Assembly (NCBI GenBank): GCA_021801355.1 | Contig: JAJYYB010000017.1 | Location: 32,973-96,972 of the forward strand | DNA: 64,000 bases | Direction of reading: 5' to 3' | Source: Microcaldota archaeon | GTDB lineage: Archaea; Micrarchaeota; Micrarchaeia; Micrarchaeales; Micrarchaeaceae | Shown here: positions 51,408 through 60,625 of the stretch, piece after piece | How positions within the stretch are numbered: position 1 is the first letter of the stretch | Layout: each line of letters starts with the position of its first letter | Notes under the pieces: generated by a model | The model's input: the letters and a program-made list of their open reading frames with translations, nothing else | Told to the model about the DNA's origin: nothing | The model's database searches: none | Made by a program: the position numbers and the translations under genes

Positions 51408-52388
51408 CTATCGCCCCTTCTCCCTAGTGGAAAATCCATTCAAAAAGCTTACGAACATTGTCGCAGAAAGTATGGCTGTCCTATTGTCAACATCATAAGT
51501 CGGGTTCAACTCCATTATATCAAAAAGTTTAAGCTTGCTATCCGCCCCTGCAGCGAAGCACGCAGTCAAGATATCCGCGGCTTCTATCCCACGGGCACTT
51601 GGCGCGCTGCAACCTGGCGCAGTATTTTGCGGCATCGCGTCCATGTCTACAGTAAGAAACGATGCTTTTGTTCCTAAACCCGCCGCATTCAATGCGTTTT
51701 TTATCGCTGTTTGCATGCCCGCCTTGCTTATCATATCCAGAGTTATTACCGTTGCTCTTTTGTCTTTCAGATATCCATGGTAAATTTTTGAGTTAAGGTT
51801 ATCATGCGCCCCAATCTCGACGCTGTTTTTGCCCGGCGCCATGCCATTTAGCTCCTCAAGTATCCTCCTCATGTGTGTTCCGCTTGATATCCTCCTATTG
51901 ACTATCTTTCTTACGTCAAAATGCCCGTCGATATTTATCACCCCGATCTTGCCGTTTGTCGCTTTGCAAAGGCCGTGTGCGTTGGCGAAACTTATATCGT
52001 GCCCGCCGCCTATTACTACCGGTAATATGCCTTTCTTGATTATTTGGGCGACAATCTCGCTTACTCTTCTATGCGTTTCGATTGAGTCTCTGTCTACAAT
52101 CTGGACGTCACCGAAGTCGCATATCCTTAGCTTGCTTATGTCCAGTCCCTGTTCTATGTTGTAAGTTGTGCCGTATCTCTTGAGCGCCATCCTGAACGAG
52201 CTGGGCCCCTCCCTTGCGCCGACCCTGCCTCTGCTTAGCTCAACGCCATAGTCAAATGGCACACCCAGAATTCCAACATCGTACTTTTTGCCTTCTTCAT
52301 AGGCGTTTATGATGTGCTTCACTCGCGGGTCGTTCTTATCCGTCTGCTCTTCGTGTATCATGAACGGGCTTGGTTTTAGGTAGTCCAT
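51408..52388 (-). CDS. hutG: Formimidoylglutamase (arginase/agmatinase family)
   Basis: A 326-residue ureohydrolase. The dinuclear Mn ligands are in [20 protein letters not shown] and LTVDMDAMP. In the hut operon it should hydrolyse N-formimino-glutamate to glutamate and formamide, the HutG route, so no HutF or formimino-transferase is needed. The third motif reads DMDAM instead of the common DIDxLD but keeps both Asp residues. Agmatinase activity is the only serious alternative and is less likely in this context. Confidence 0.9.
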   Translation of the reverse strand: MDYLKPSPFMIHEEQTDKNDPRVKHIINAYEEGKKYDVGILGVPFDYGVELSRGRVGAREGPSSFRMALKRYGTTYNIEQGLDISKLRICDFGDVQIVDRDSIETHRRVSEIVAQIIKKGILPVVIGGGHDISFANAHGLCKATNGKIGVINIDGHFDVRKIVNRRISSGTHMRRILEELNGMAPGKNSVEIGAHDNLNSKIYHGYLKDKRATVITLDMISKAGMQTAIKNALNAAGLGTKASFLTVDMDAMPQNTAPGCSAPSARGIEAADILTACFAAGADSKLKLFDIMELNPTYDVDNRTAILSATMFVSFLNGFSTREKGR

Positions 52389-52400
52389 AAAGTCATCCGT

Positions 52401-53915
52401 TCACTCGAGCGCACCGACTTTTGCCTCCACTGCTTTTAGCATGGCACCGGTTTTCACAAGTTCAAAGCATTCTATTATGCGCCCGTGAAGTTCCTCATCC
52501 TTCTCGATAAAGCCAACCTTGCCTCTTACTGCATCGTGCGCGGCCTTTACGCCATTACCCATCTTCCCGCCAAGAAGGTCGAGTGCCTGCGCCGAGCAAA
52601 GGCATTCGATCGCTATCACGTTCGTCACATTGAAAATGACGTTCCTTAGCTTGTTGGCCGATATGGATCCCATGCTGACGTGGTCCTCCTGATTGGCTGA
52701 TGTAGGTATAGAGTCTACTGAGGCAGGATGGCTTAGCACCTTATTCTCTGAAACTAGCGATGCGGCGGTATAATGCGGTATCATGAACCCAGAATTAAGG
52801 CCAGCATCCTTTATCAAGAAGGCGGGCAGCCCGCTTAGCTTCGGGTCTATCAACCGAGCTATCCTGCGTTCAGCTATGTCGGCCAGTTCCGATATGGCTA
52901 TCGCAAGGAAGTCGAGCGCAAATGCCAGGTACTCCCCGTGGAAATTTCCACCTGACACTACCCTTTCGGATTTCGCAAGTATTATCGGATTGTCCGTAAC
53001 CGAGTTTATCTCGGTTTCTATGATGCTCCTGCAGAATTTCAATGTATCCTTGACTGCTCCGTTGACCTGTGGCACGCATCTTACTGAATACGCGTCCTGC
53101 GTATTGTTTTTCGATCCTATGAGCCTGCTTCCATCGACAAGCTTCCTTATGTTCGCTGCGCACTCTATCTGCCCCGGATGCGGTCTGAGCAGCTGCACCT
53201 CCCTGTCAAAAGGCGCAACTCCGCTTCTTAGCGCTTCAATAGTCATGGCAGCGGCTATGTCTGCGCTCTTTACAAGTATATCGATTTCATGAAGGGCCAA
53301 TGCCCCGATTCCTGTCATGATTTGAGTCCCGTTTACAAGCGCAAGCCCTTCCTTGGCATGCAGTTTAAGCGGCTTCAATTTGGCCAGGCTTAGCGCTTTT
53401 CCGCCTTCCATCGTCTTGCCCTTATACTCGGCAAAGCCCTTACCTATGGCAACAAGCGCCATGTGCGCCAGCGGAGCCAAGTCGCCACTTGCACCTAAAG
53501 AGCCCTTTTCCGGTATAATCGGATGCACTCCCATATTAAGCATCCCTATAAGCATCTCGACAGTGGAAAGCCTGACTCCAGAGCACCCTGCCGCGAGCGT
53601 ATTCGCCCTAAGAAGCATCGCGGCTCTTACTATATCGATAGGAAGAGGATTCCCGACGCCAGCCGAATGGCTTATTATTATGTTATTCTGCAGCTGGCGC
53701 AACTTTTCATCCGGTATAATGGTATCGGCCAGAGCGCCAAAGCCGGTTGTCACTCCGTATATCCTGTTGCCGTTCCTTACCAGTTTGTCAACGATAGCCG
53801 CAGAAGCTTCTATCCCGCCTACGGCCTCTTTTGACAGCTCAACGCGCTCGTGCTCTCTTGAAACAGCGACCACGTTCTCTATGGTAAGGTTCCTGCCGGT
53901 TATTGTTATCGTCAT
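52401..53915 (-). CDS. hutH: Histidine ammonia-lyase
   Basis: A 504-residue enzyme. Ala142-Ser143-Gly144 in GSLGASGDLAPLAHM forms the MIO electrophile autocatalytically. YGVTTGFGALAD supplies the active-site Tyr loop, and QDAYSVRCVPQVNGA and SGGNFHGEYLAFALD are family blocks. It deaminates histidine to urocanate, opening the operon. The start is preceded by about 130 bases containing T-rich and TATA-like sequence (minus strand) and divergent from the coiled-coil gene at 54083. No regulator of the bacterial HutC type is nearby. Confidence 0.95.
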   Translation of the reverse strand: MTITITGRNLTIENVVAVSREHERVELSKEAVGGIEASAAIVDKLVRNGNRIYGVTTGFGALADTIIPDEKLRQLQNNIIISHSAGVGNPLPIDIVRAAMLLRANTLAAGCSGVRLSTVEMLIGMLNMGVHPIIPEKGSLGASGDLAPLAHMALVAIGKGFAEYKGKTMEGGKALSLAKLKPLKLHAKEGLALVNGTQIMTGIGALALHEIDILVKSADIAAAMTIEALRSGVAPFDREVQLLRPHPGQIECAANIRKLVDGSRLIGSKNNTQDAYSVRCVPQVNGAVKDTLKFCRSIIETEINSVTDNPIILAKSERVVSGGNFHGEYLAFALDFLAIAISELADIAERRIARLIDPKLSGLPAFLIKDAGLNSGFMIPHYTAASLVSENKVLSHPASVDSIPTSANQEDHVSMGSISANKLRNVIFNVTNVIAIECLCSAQALDLLGGKMGNGVKAAHDAVRGKVGFIEKDEELHGRIIECFELVKTGAMLKAVEAKVGALE

Positions 53916-54082
53916 CGAATCAGTCTACCTCTGATGGCAGAGCTAAAGGCTGTACAGATTACTTTGTAACATCAATATTTAAGAATTAGGCGAAGTCAAA
54001 TCGCATTGCGCATAAGCGCACCGTGCAAACATGATATTTATTTATGCCGGACTGCAATAACTATCATTGTACGAGTGTGTGT

Positions 54083-54646
54083 ATGGGATTACTATCCGAC
54101 TTAAAGAGCAGATACCATAATGGCAAATTTAGCAAGCTTATCAACGATACCAATAAAACAAGCGAAATACTAAGGTCGGAAATCGAGAAGCTCGGCATAA
54201 CGGAAAGTGAAATCAGCCAGACCAAGTTTATGGCGCTAAAGCAAGAGCTTTTCACGGCCTATACAAAGAGGAGGGAGGCAGATTATCAAAACTTCCTTAC
54301 CGCCGTAGGGTATAACAACTCCGACGACGACCTCGTACACGCAGAAATGAAGAAGTTTGCAAACTGGAGGCAGACTCTCCGCGCGATAAGTGCAGAGAAG
54401 TTCGGTCGCATACGGGACGTGAACTCTTCTATCAAAAAGCTCCATGCTAAGAATAGAAATATGCTGAAGACAGAAAAGGACGAGAGCAGGCTGCGTGAAC
54501 TTAAGCTAAATATGGAAAGCCTAGAAGGAATACTTGCGGTATCTGACACAATATCCGCGCAGCTAGAAGAAATATCGAAAGAGGTCGAGGGGGATATGGC
54601 CGAGAGCGAGGACGCTACTGCAAGAAATTTTATGCGGGCTGCATAG
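54083..54646 (+). CDS. Hypothetical coiled-coil protein
   Basis: A 187-residue protein beginning MGLLSDLKSRYH. A TATA element (ATATTTATTTATG) around 54030-54042 predicts transcription from near 54065, which excludes the in-frame ATG at 54044. The whole chain is charged helix with long stretches of Lys/Glu and heptad-like Leu spacing (IEKLGITESEIS, ESLEGILAVSDTISAQLEEI). No cysteine, signal or membrane segment remains after the chosen start. It is probably a cytoplasmic coiled-coil or helical-bundle protein. I recognise no family. Confidence 0.6.
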   Translation: MGLLSDLKSRYHNGKFSKLINDTNKTSEILRSEIEKLGITESEISQTKFMALKQELFTAYTKRREADYQNFLTAVGYNNSDDDLVHAEMKKFANWRQTLRAISAEKFGRIRDVNSSIKKLHAKNRNMLKTEKDESRLRELKLNMESLEGILAVSDTISAQLEEISKEVEGDMAESEDATARNFMRAA

Positions 54647-54706
54647 CCCAGTAATCTCAAAAAGGCGTAAATAATCTTTTGGTTAATACCTACCAGCATA
54701 AAAGAG

Positions 54707-55405
54707 ATGCGTTTCATGAGCGAAAGGATAAACAGCTTGTTCTCTGACATATCGAGTAATTACGATACGATGAACCACGTCCTCAGTTTTGGGATAGACA
54801 CTCTTTGGCGCCGTAAGGCGGCAAAGGCCGCCCTTCTGCCCGGGCGTTCCTACAGGGTGCTGGACATAGCAACTGGCACTGGCGACCTTGCTATAGCAGT
54901 CAGAAAAGCAGCGGTCTCGCATTCGAAGAGCGCGGATATAACCGCGATGGACTTCAATCTCGACATGCTAAAAATAGCAAAGTCAAAGGCCTCTAACTAC
55001 AACATAAAAGACATAAAGTTTGAGACAGGAGACGCACTGAAAATGAAATACATGGACGAGTCGTTCGACGTCCTGACATCGGCCTTCGCCCTAAGGAATT
55101 TCGATGACCTTGACTCCTTCCTAAAGGAGGCCTACAGGATATTGAGACCAAATGGCAAGGTAGTTTTCCTTGACATGGCGATCCCCGACTCTTTCTTCGA
55201 GAGGGAATTTTTCAGGCTTTACTCCAGATTCATGCTAATTGCCGGTTCGCTGGTAGACGTGGGCGCTTATGCTTGGCTCGTAAAGAGCATAAAGAACTTC
55301 GACAAGAAGAGGCTTGCGCAGCTCGCAGCTAAAAACAAGTTCAAGAACGTAAAGATAACAAACCTGACGTCAGGCATAGCGTACCTGCTTACCGCAGAGA
55401 AATGA
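54707..55405 (+). CDS. UbiE/COQ5-family quinone methyltransferase
   Basis: A 232-residue SAM-dependent methyltransferase. LFSDISSNYDTMNHVLSFGI followed by DTLWRR is the UbiE signature 1, VLDIATGTGDLA is the SAM motif I, and SAFALRNFDDLDSFLKEAYR is signature 2 (ALRNF-x-D). It C-methylates demethylmenaquinone or an analogous precursor at the membrane, implying that the cell makes or remodels a respiratory quinone. ATG 54716 is an alternative start. The carbonic-anhydrase-like gene follows after 38 bases. Confidence 0.87.
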   Translation: MRFMSERINSLFSDISSNYDTMNHVLSFGIDTLWRRKAAKAALLPGRSYRVLDIATGTGDLAIAVRKAAVSHSKSADITAMDFNLDMLKIAKSKASNYNIKDIKFETGDALKMKYMDESFDVLTSAFALRNFDDLDSFLKEAYRILRPNGKVVFLDMAIPDSFFEREFFRLYSRFMLIAGSLVDVGAYAWLVKSIKNFDKKRLAQLAAKNKFKNVKITNLTSGIAYLLTAEK

Positions 55406-55443
55406 AATCCCTCGTTCCATGATTTAAGTTTATTGGTGTGCAA

Positions 55444-55968
55444 ATGTTCGTAAAAAGCTTCCATGGCAAAAAGCCGAAGGTGAAGAGCGGCGCTTATGTT
55501 GCAGAGACCGCAACCCTGATAGGGGACGTCGAGATAGGTGAAAATTCAAGCGTTTGGTATGGTGCAGTGCTTCGGGGCGACATGCACTACATAAAGATAG
55601 GCAAGAACTCAAGCGTTCAGGACAATTCCGTTATGCACGGTACTGCTGACAAGTATCCGACAATAGTGGGGGACAATGTCTCCATAGGGCATAACGCCAT
55701 AGTACACGGCTGCACCATCGGCGATAACTGCATAATAGGCATGGGATCCATAATACTCGAGGGTTCAGAGATAGGGGACTGGTGCATAATAGGAGCAGGC
55801 GCGGTAGTGCCTGAGGGTGCAAAGATCCCTGGCGGCAGTATAGCGTTGGGCTTGCCGGCAAAAGTCGTGAAGAGCGTAACCGAGGGGCATAAGGCGCGAA
55901 TAACCAGGAACTGGAAAGCATACGTGAAGCTGAAGGACGTATACCTGAAAAGTTCAAACGGTGACTAG
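55444..55968 (+). CDS. Gamma-carbonic anhydrase-like protein
   Basis: A 174-residue left-handed beta-helix with hexapeptide repeats (VWYGAVLRGD, SVQDNSVMHG, VSIGHNAIVHGC, CIIGMGSIILEG, CIIGAGAVVPEG). The metal-binding His residues are in MHGT and GHNAIVHG, as in the CamH/PaaY branch. It would hydrate CO2 or act as a metal-dependent scaffold. ATG 55444 follows GGTG by four bases, with GTG 55438 in frame. The C-terminal helix (HKARITRNWKAYVKL) is typical of the trimer. Confidence 0.87.
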   Translation: MFVKSFHGKKPKVKSGAYVAETATLIGDVEIGENSSVWYGAVLRGDMHYIKIGKNSSVQDNSVMHGTADKYPTIVGDNVSIGHNAIVHGCTIGDNCIIGMGSIILEGSEIGDWCIIGAGAVVPEGAKIPGGSIALGLPAKVVKSVTEGHKARITRNWKAYVKLKDVYLKSSNGD

Positions 55969-55976
55969 CCGAGGCT

Positions 55977-56306
55977 TCAATGGAATACAGGCCCGACGAC
56001 GTTGAGTTCAAGCCATTTTACCAGCGTTATCTCCTCCCTCTCGATGGAAAGGATGCACCTGCTTAGCTTGCTCTTTCTTGTCTCATCGTACTTGACGTCG
56101 CGGAATGCGACCTCGTAAATCGTCTCCTTGCGCCTCTCAACCGATTCTACCTTAATCCTGTACGGGCGCTCGATGTCGGAATAGGTCCAGTTGTCACCTA
56201 CCGGCTTGTGGTGCGATTTCCTTACGGCTTCAGCAAGGTAGTCTTCCAAGAATCTCTCTATCCTGGTCTCTAACTCCTTTTCGTGGCTCTTGCTTACTGT
56301 TACCAT
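55977..56306 (-). CDS. Hypothetical protein
   Basis: A 109-residue charged protein. An N-terminal helix (EKELETRIERFLEDYLAEAV) is followed by beta-like segments with Tyr and Arg (WTYSDIERPYRIKVESVERR, YEVAFRDVKY) and a hydrophobic C-terminus. No cysteine clusters other than a single Cys, and no membrane segments. It is convergent with the carbonic-anhydrase gene and upstream, on the opposite side, lies the ferredoxin oxidoreductase operon. No family is recognised. Confidence 0.55.
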   Translation of the reverse strand: MVTVSKSHEKELETRIERFLEDYLAEAVRKSHHKPVGDNWTYSDIERPYRIKVESVERRKETIYEVAFRDVKYDETRKSKLSRCILSIEREEITLVKWLELNVVGPVFH

Positions 56307-56353
56307 AGCTGCACCATTACTAATATCGCATTCGGAGTTTAAAATACCATCTG

Positions 56354-57220
56354 CTATCTATTTTCGTCCAGCATCTCAATGATGCGCTCCCTTGACTGCA
56401 TCGGCTGCTTTATCAACGGGCCATCCTTGAGCGTTATGTCAAGCTCTTCATATGTGGGCTTGTCTGTCCTGTAGAAAAGCCCGAGAGGCAGCTTATCGAA
56501 GTTTGTCTCCTCATCCTCAACCGCTCTCTTAAGAGCCTCGGATTTGTTCCCTACATCGTGGTCGTTCGGAGCCATTTTGTAGATCCTGCTCCTGAACCAG
56601 TCATAAGTGTTGAGGTAATTGAATGTTACGCAAGGGCTGAACACGTCAATAAGTGCGAATCCTTTGTGTGTTATGCCGTTCTTTATCAGTTCCGCCAGAT
56701 GCGTAGGGTCACCGGAGAAGCCCCTGGCAACATATGTAGCGCCGGCTCCTATCGCCACTGCAAGAGGATTCAATGGGTTCTCTATTATACCAAAAGGCGT
56801 AGACTTCGTCTTGTAACCTTTCTGACCAGTCGGCGAAGCCTGGCCAGTGGTCAGGCCGTAAGTCTCATTGTTCATGACAACATAAGTTATGTTTATGTTT
56901 CTCCTTGCGGTATGCAGGAAGTGCGCTGATCCTATACCATAGCCGTCCCCATCGCCGCCTACGCCTACAACCGTAAGGTCATGGTTGGCCAGTTTCGCTC
57001 CCATAGCTACAGGCAGCAGTCTCCCGTGCAGGCTATGTATGCCATAGCATCCGAACGCCTGCACTATGCTCGAGCTGCATCCTATCCCTGTCACGACAAG
57101 AAGGTTGTCCTTGTCTATGTTCAAATCCTGAAATGCCTTCGTGAGCGCGGCATACACTCCGAAGTCCCCGCATCCGGGGCAGAATATCGGTTTTACACCA
57201 TTAGCGTAGTTTTGTGGCAT
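56354..57220 (-). CDS. 2-oxoacid:ferredoxin oxidoreductase, beta subunit
   Basis: A 288-residue thiamine-diphosphate subunit. FCPGCGDFGVYAALTKA near the N-terminus, GIGCSSSIVQAFG, GVGGDGDGYGIGSAHF (TPP-Mg motif GDGD) and MNNETYGLTTGQASPT are all present. With the alpha/gamma subunit encoded just upstream it oxidatively decarboxylates 2-oxoacids to acyl-CoA while reducing ferredoxin. Short two-subunit forms of this type in Sulfolobus act on pyruvate and 2-oxoglutarate. No separate delta (ferredoxin-like) subunit is seen. Confidence 0.92.
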   Translation of the reverse strand: MPQNYANGVKPIFCPGCGDFGVYAALTKAFQDLNIDKDNLLVVTGIGCSSSIVQAFGCYGIHSLHGRLLPVAMGAKLANHDLTVVGVGGDGDGYGIGSAHFLHTARRNINITYVVMNNETYGLTTGQASPTGQKGYKTKSTPFGIIENPLNPLAVAIGAGATYVARGFSGDPTHLAELIKNGITHKGFALIDVFSPCVTFNYLNTYDWFRSRIYKMAPNDHDVGNKSEALKRAVEDEETNFDKLPLGLFYRTDKPTYEELDITLKDGPLIKQPMQSRERIIEMLDENR

Positions 57221-57228
57221 GTAATCAT

Positions 57229-58959
57229 CTATCTAATCATGCTGCTTGCCCTCTCAACTATCTCTGCAGTCGTTATAGTCTCGCCGTCGTACTTCAGTAT
57301 CCTGTCCGGTATCTCTATGCCTGTTTCCATCATTATTACCTTGGCGAGCTGAGCTGTGTAATTGCATTCGATGTCTATCAGGTGCTTGTTGAGGAGCATC
57401 GCCTTAGTCTTCTTCGAATCAAGCGGCAGCAGATAATTGAATGATATGAGTCCTACGCTTAGCCCCTTTTTGTTCAGCGCTGCGACCGCTTCCTTCGCAG
57501 CCGCGGTTGTCGAGCCAAAAGTGACTAGGAAGTGCTTCGCTCCTTCATTCTCTATGTTCGGTACAAAGATACGCTCGTTCTTCAGCATAGTTTCAATTTT
57601 GCGCATCCTCTTCTCGTGCATCTTTACCCTCATCTCAACGTGCTCGTCTATCCCTGCCAGCACGTCGCTGACTATGTCACCGTACTCGTTATGCTCGTCG
57701 CTGGGCGCTATGAACGACATGCCCTTTGTGCCTGGCGTTGAACGAGGCGATATCCCGTCTTCGGTAAGCGCATACCTCTTGAACCTGCCGCTGGCCTTCG
57801 CAGGGTCTGCCACCTTGCCCCTGTCGATCTTTATCGAGTCTACGTCAAAGTTTGATACGGTCTCGAAGTGCTCCGAGATGAAAAGATCCATCAGTATTAT
57901 TACCGGGCATTGGTATCTGTCGGCAAGGTTAAACGCGTCAGCTGCCAGGTAGAACGCCTCCTCTACGCTCCTCGGCGCGACAACTATCCTGGGGAATTCG
58001 CCCTGTGATGCATGCATGACGAAAAGCAGGTCTGCCTGCTCGGTCTTAGTAGGAAGGCCTGTGCTTGGTCCGGTCCTCTGCGACTCAACTACAACTATCG
58101 GAGCTTCTATCATGCCTGAAAGCCCGAGTGCTTCTACCATCAGCGAGAACCCTCCACCGCTAGTGCCGCACATTGCCCTCACGCCAGCAGTCGCAGCGCC
58201 TATTGTAGAATTTATCGCGGCTATCTCGTCCTCTGTCTGCTTGAACAGGACGCCCTTGTTCGCATGGGCTGCAAACCACTGCATTATGCTGCTTGCCGGA
58301 GTCATAGGGTAAGCTGCATAGTATTTGCATCCTGCAGCGTACGCACCTAGCGAAAGCGCTGTGTTGCCTTCGAGAAGGTAACGCGGCTTCCCATCGCCCA
58401 TTATATCATAAATCTTCCTCACTCCATCATAGTTATAGCCGTCTGTTGCCGCCTTGATGTTGCTCTTTACCACCTCATCCCCCTTCTTCGAGAACATCTT
58501 ATTGACCACGCCCTCAAAAACTTCCAATGGTATCCCGACAATCTTCAATATTGCCCCGATAGCTACTATATTCCTCATTATCGGATCCCCTCCTGCAGCC
58601 AAAGCTATGTCCAGCAGAGGTATGCTGATAAGCGTGTACTGGGCACCCTTCAGTTCGTCTGCGTTGCACTTGCCGGGATCGTATATCACTATAGCGTTCT
58701 TGCTAAGATGGCTCCGCTGGTTCTTTATTCCGTCCTGGTTGAGCGCGACAAGTATATCGATGCTGTCACCGTAGCTGTACAGCTTCTCATCCCCTATCCT
58801 GACCTGGTTCCAGACGTGCCCGCCCCTTATCACCGACTGGTATCCCCTGTTCCCGAATACCTCCATTCCGTTCAATGCCGCTACCCTGCCGAGAAGCGCC
58901 CCGCTTGACTCGACCCCATCGCCGTTAGCAGCCGCAATCCTGATGCTGACAGATGCCAT
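57229..58959 (-). CDS. 2-oxoacid:ferredoxin oxidoreductase, fused gamma-alpha subunit
   Basis: A 576-residue fusion. The gamma domain (about 1-190) begins SVSIRIAAANGDGVESSGAL. The alpha domain follows and contains AAYPMTPASSIMQW, corresponding to the YPITP motif at the substrate/CoA site of the Sulfolobus-type enzyme, then a C-terminal VTFGSTTAAAKEAV domain. ATG 58959 begins the conserved sequence. An in-frame ATG at 58989 would place a TATA-like GATATTTAC inside the gene. The beta subunit starts 8 bases after its stop. Products of amino-acid transamination and histidine breakdown (2-oxoglutarate) are plausible substrates. Confidence 0.92.
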   Translation of the reverse strand: MASVSIRIAAANGDGVESSGALLGRVAALNGMEVFGNRGYQSVIRGGHVWNQVRIGDEKLYSYGDSIDILVALNQDGIKNQRSHLSKNAIVIYDPGKCNADELKGAQYTLISIPLLDIALAAGGDPIMRNIVAIGAILKIVGIPLEVFEGVVNKMFSKKGDEVVKSNIKAATDGYNYDGVRKIYDIMGDGKPRYLLEGNTALSLGAYAAGCKYYAAYPMTPASSIMQWFAAHANKGVLFKQTEDEIAAINSTIGAATAGVRAMCGTSGGGFSLMVEALGLSGMIEAPIVVVESQRTGPSTGLPTKTEQADLLFVMHASQGEFPRIVVAPRSVEEAFYLAADAFNLADRYQCPVIILMDLFISEHFETVSNFDVDSIKIDRGKVADPAKASGRFKRYALTEDGISPRSTPGTKGMSFIAPSDEHNEYGDIVSDVLAGIDEHVEMRVKMHEKRMRKIETMLKNERIFVPNIENEGAKHFLVTFGSTTAAAKEAVAALNKKGLSVGLISFNYLLPLDSKKTKAMLLNKHLIDIECNYTAQLAKVIMMETGIEIPDRILKYDGETITTAEIVERASSMIR

Positions 58960-59144
58960 AGAGAAACACTTGTAAATATCACTATCCAATTACCGATTTG
59001 TAATGCTGATTATGATAATTAGCACTCACTCACGACCCGTCTCATATATAGTATATCATAGTATTAAAGTTTAACGTCCTGTCTGATTATAATGCAGTAT
59101 AAAGTTGCCGCACCCACTTAAAAATAAGCCGCGCAGCGTAAGGC

Positions 59145-59957
59145 TCAAACGCAGCCATCTTTTATTGCGTTTATCACTGTCTTTATCGCGTCTTCAACCC
59201 CTGCATCCACCTTAAACTTGTTCGTTACCCTGTTTGCTATAACGGCAAATATCGCACCGGTCCTTATCCCGTATATCCTTCCTAATGTAAATAGCGCAGA
59301 AGCCTCCATCTCAAAGCATTTTACGTTTGCATCGTGCAATGTTTTTATGAGAAATGCCGACTGCTCCGGCATGTAACCCTGGAAGCCGGGTCTTCCTTGC
59401 CCGACATAGAATGAATCAGATGAAGCAGTTGTACCGATTGTAAGCTTCCTCTTCAATTTTATTGCTGACTCTTTCAGAGCAATTGTTACTTCAGGAGTGG
59501 CCGCTGCCGGATATTCGTTCATTATATAATGTGAAGTTGTTCCGTCAAGCCTTACCGCCGAATCAGCCACAATCAGACTTCCTACATCGGCCTGCTCGGT
59601 TATCGATCCGCACGTACCTATCCTTATCATGGTTCTTACGCCAAGCCTGGCCAACTCCTCTATTGCTATCGCCGTGGACGGTGCCCCTATACCTGTCGAT
59701 ACGGCCACGACATAGCGTTTCCCGATGTAACCCCCGTATGATGAATACTCCCTGTGCATGTTAAGCGGCTTAGCACTGTCAAAAAATTCCGCTATCTTGG
59801 GCACCCTGCCTGGATCGCCCGGAAGGAGTGCTATATCTCCGACATCGTTCTTCCCTAAGCCTATGTGATACATCCTCCCGGAGTCATCCTTCGGCTCCTC
59901 TGCCACGAAGCGCTCCTTATGCGCTCCCAATTCCTTCCCTGAGATTTTTGCAGACAT
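59145..59957 (-). CDS. Uridine phosphorylase-type nucleoside phosphorylase
   Basis: A 270-residue PNP/UDP-family protein. LLPGDPGRVPKIAEFF (phosphate loop), VSTGIGAPSTAIAIEELARL, RIGTCGSITEQADVG, and CFEMEASALFTLG (ribose-binding) are conserved. DSFYVGQGRPGFQGY provides the longer base-binding loop seen in uridine phosphorylases. It cleaves uridine-like nucleosides to base and ribose-1-phosphate. It is a stand-alone gene and a divergent paralogue of the phosphorylase at 45521, which lacks the long loop, so the two probably split purine-type and pyrimidine-type substrates. Confidence 0.87.
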   Translation of the reverse strand: MSAKISGKELGAHKERFVAEEPKDDSGRMYHIGLGKNDVGDIALLPGDPGRVPKIAEFFDSAKPLNMHREYSSYGGYIGKRYVVAVSTGIGAPSTAIAIEELARLGVRTMIRIGTCGSITEQADVGSLIVADSAVRLDGTTSHYIMNEYPAAATPEVTIALKESAIKLKRKLTIGTTASSDSFYVGQGRPGFQGYMPEQSAFLIKTLHDANVKCFEMEASALFTLGRIYGIRTGAIFAVIANRVTNKFKVDAGVEDAIKTVINAIKDGCV

Positions 59958-60142
59958 GATAATGATTATTGCATCTGCATTTAAAAATCTTTAACAGGGC
60001 TCCGTCTAATCATATAATTAGTAATGCGCGTCAGTCCAGCTCCAATTCTATCTAATACTTTTTACAACTGTAAGCAAAATCTGCATGGCGTAACCACAAA
60101 AGCAGTGATTAGAGTCGCAGAAGCGTCGGCCTTTCAACAGTG

Positions 60143-60607
60143 CTAAAGTTTTGCCGTATTAGAATAGCCAGGTGTCCCGTCAAGTCTCTTCGCGCGAGGC
60201 GACTTCCCTCCAGGCATCAGGTCTGTGATTAGCATGATAATCTTCTGGTCCTTATCATACAGGACGCTGCCCACGCTTCCATACTCTTCATTGCTCCTCC
60301 TGACAAGTTCTTCTGCATTGTCATGTGGCGTGATGCGATAGAGGACAACCCTTATGAGGTTTTCATCATAGTCAACTATATAATCGTACTTCGCGGCTGC
60401 TACCTTACCAAGATAAATCCCAGGGTCGTCTCCATCAGACGCTGCAAAGATTCTACCCAGAAAATCATGATAGCCGCCTGCATCGTCTGCATATTCCCTG
60501 AGCAGCGGTATCACTCTGCCTGGTTCGACATCTCGCTCTAAATGGAAAGCCTTGTCACTAAGCCCAATCGCCGGATCGCCAAACAGTATATTGGCTAAAT
60601 CTTGCAT
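60143..60607 (-). CDS. Hypothetical protein co-transcribed with proteasome-like hydrolase
   Basis: A 154-residue acidic protein. KYDYIVDYDENLIRVVLYRI and VLYDKDQKIIMLITDL look like beta strands around a helix, while the first third (ANILFGDPAIGLSDKAFH) is mixed. No catalytic motif, signal or membrane segment. Its start lies 18 bases after the stop of the Ntn hydrolase on the same strand. It may be a partner or substrate-recognition subunit, but this rests only on gene order. The 185-bp gap downstream (59958-60142) shows no gene. Confidence 0.55.
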   Translation of the reverse strand: MQDLANILFGDPAIGLSDKAFHLERDVEPGRVIPLLREYADDAGGYHDFLGRIFAASDGDDPGIYLGKVAAAKYDYIVDYDENLIRVVLYRITPHDNAEELVRRSNEEYGSVGSVLYDKDQKIIMLITDLMPGGKSPRAKRLDGTPGYSNTAKL

Positions 60608-60625
60608 CTGCTATGACACCTGCTA

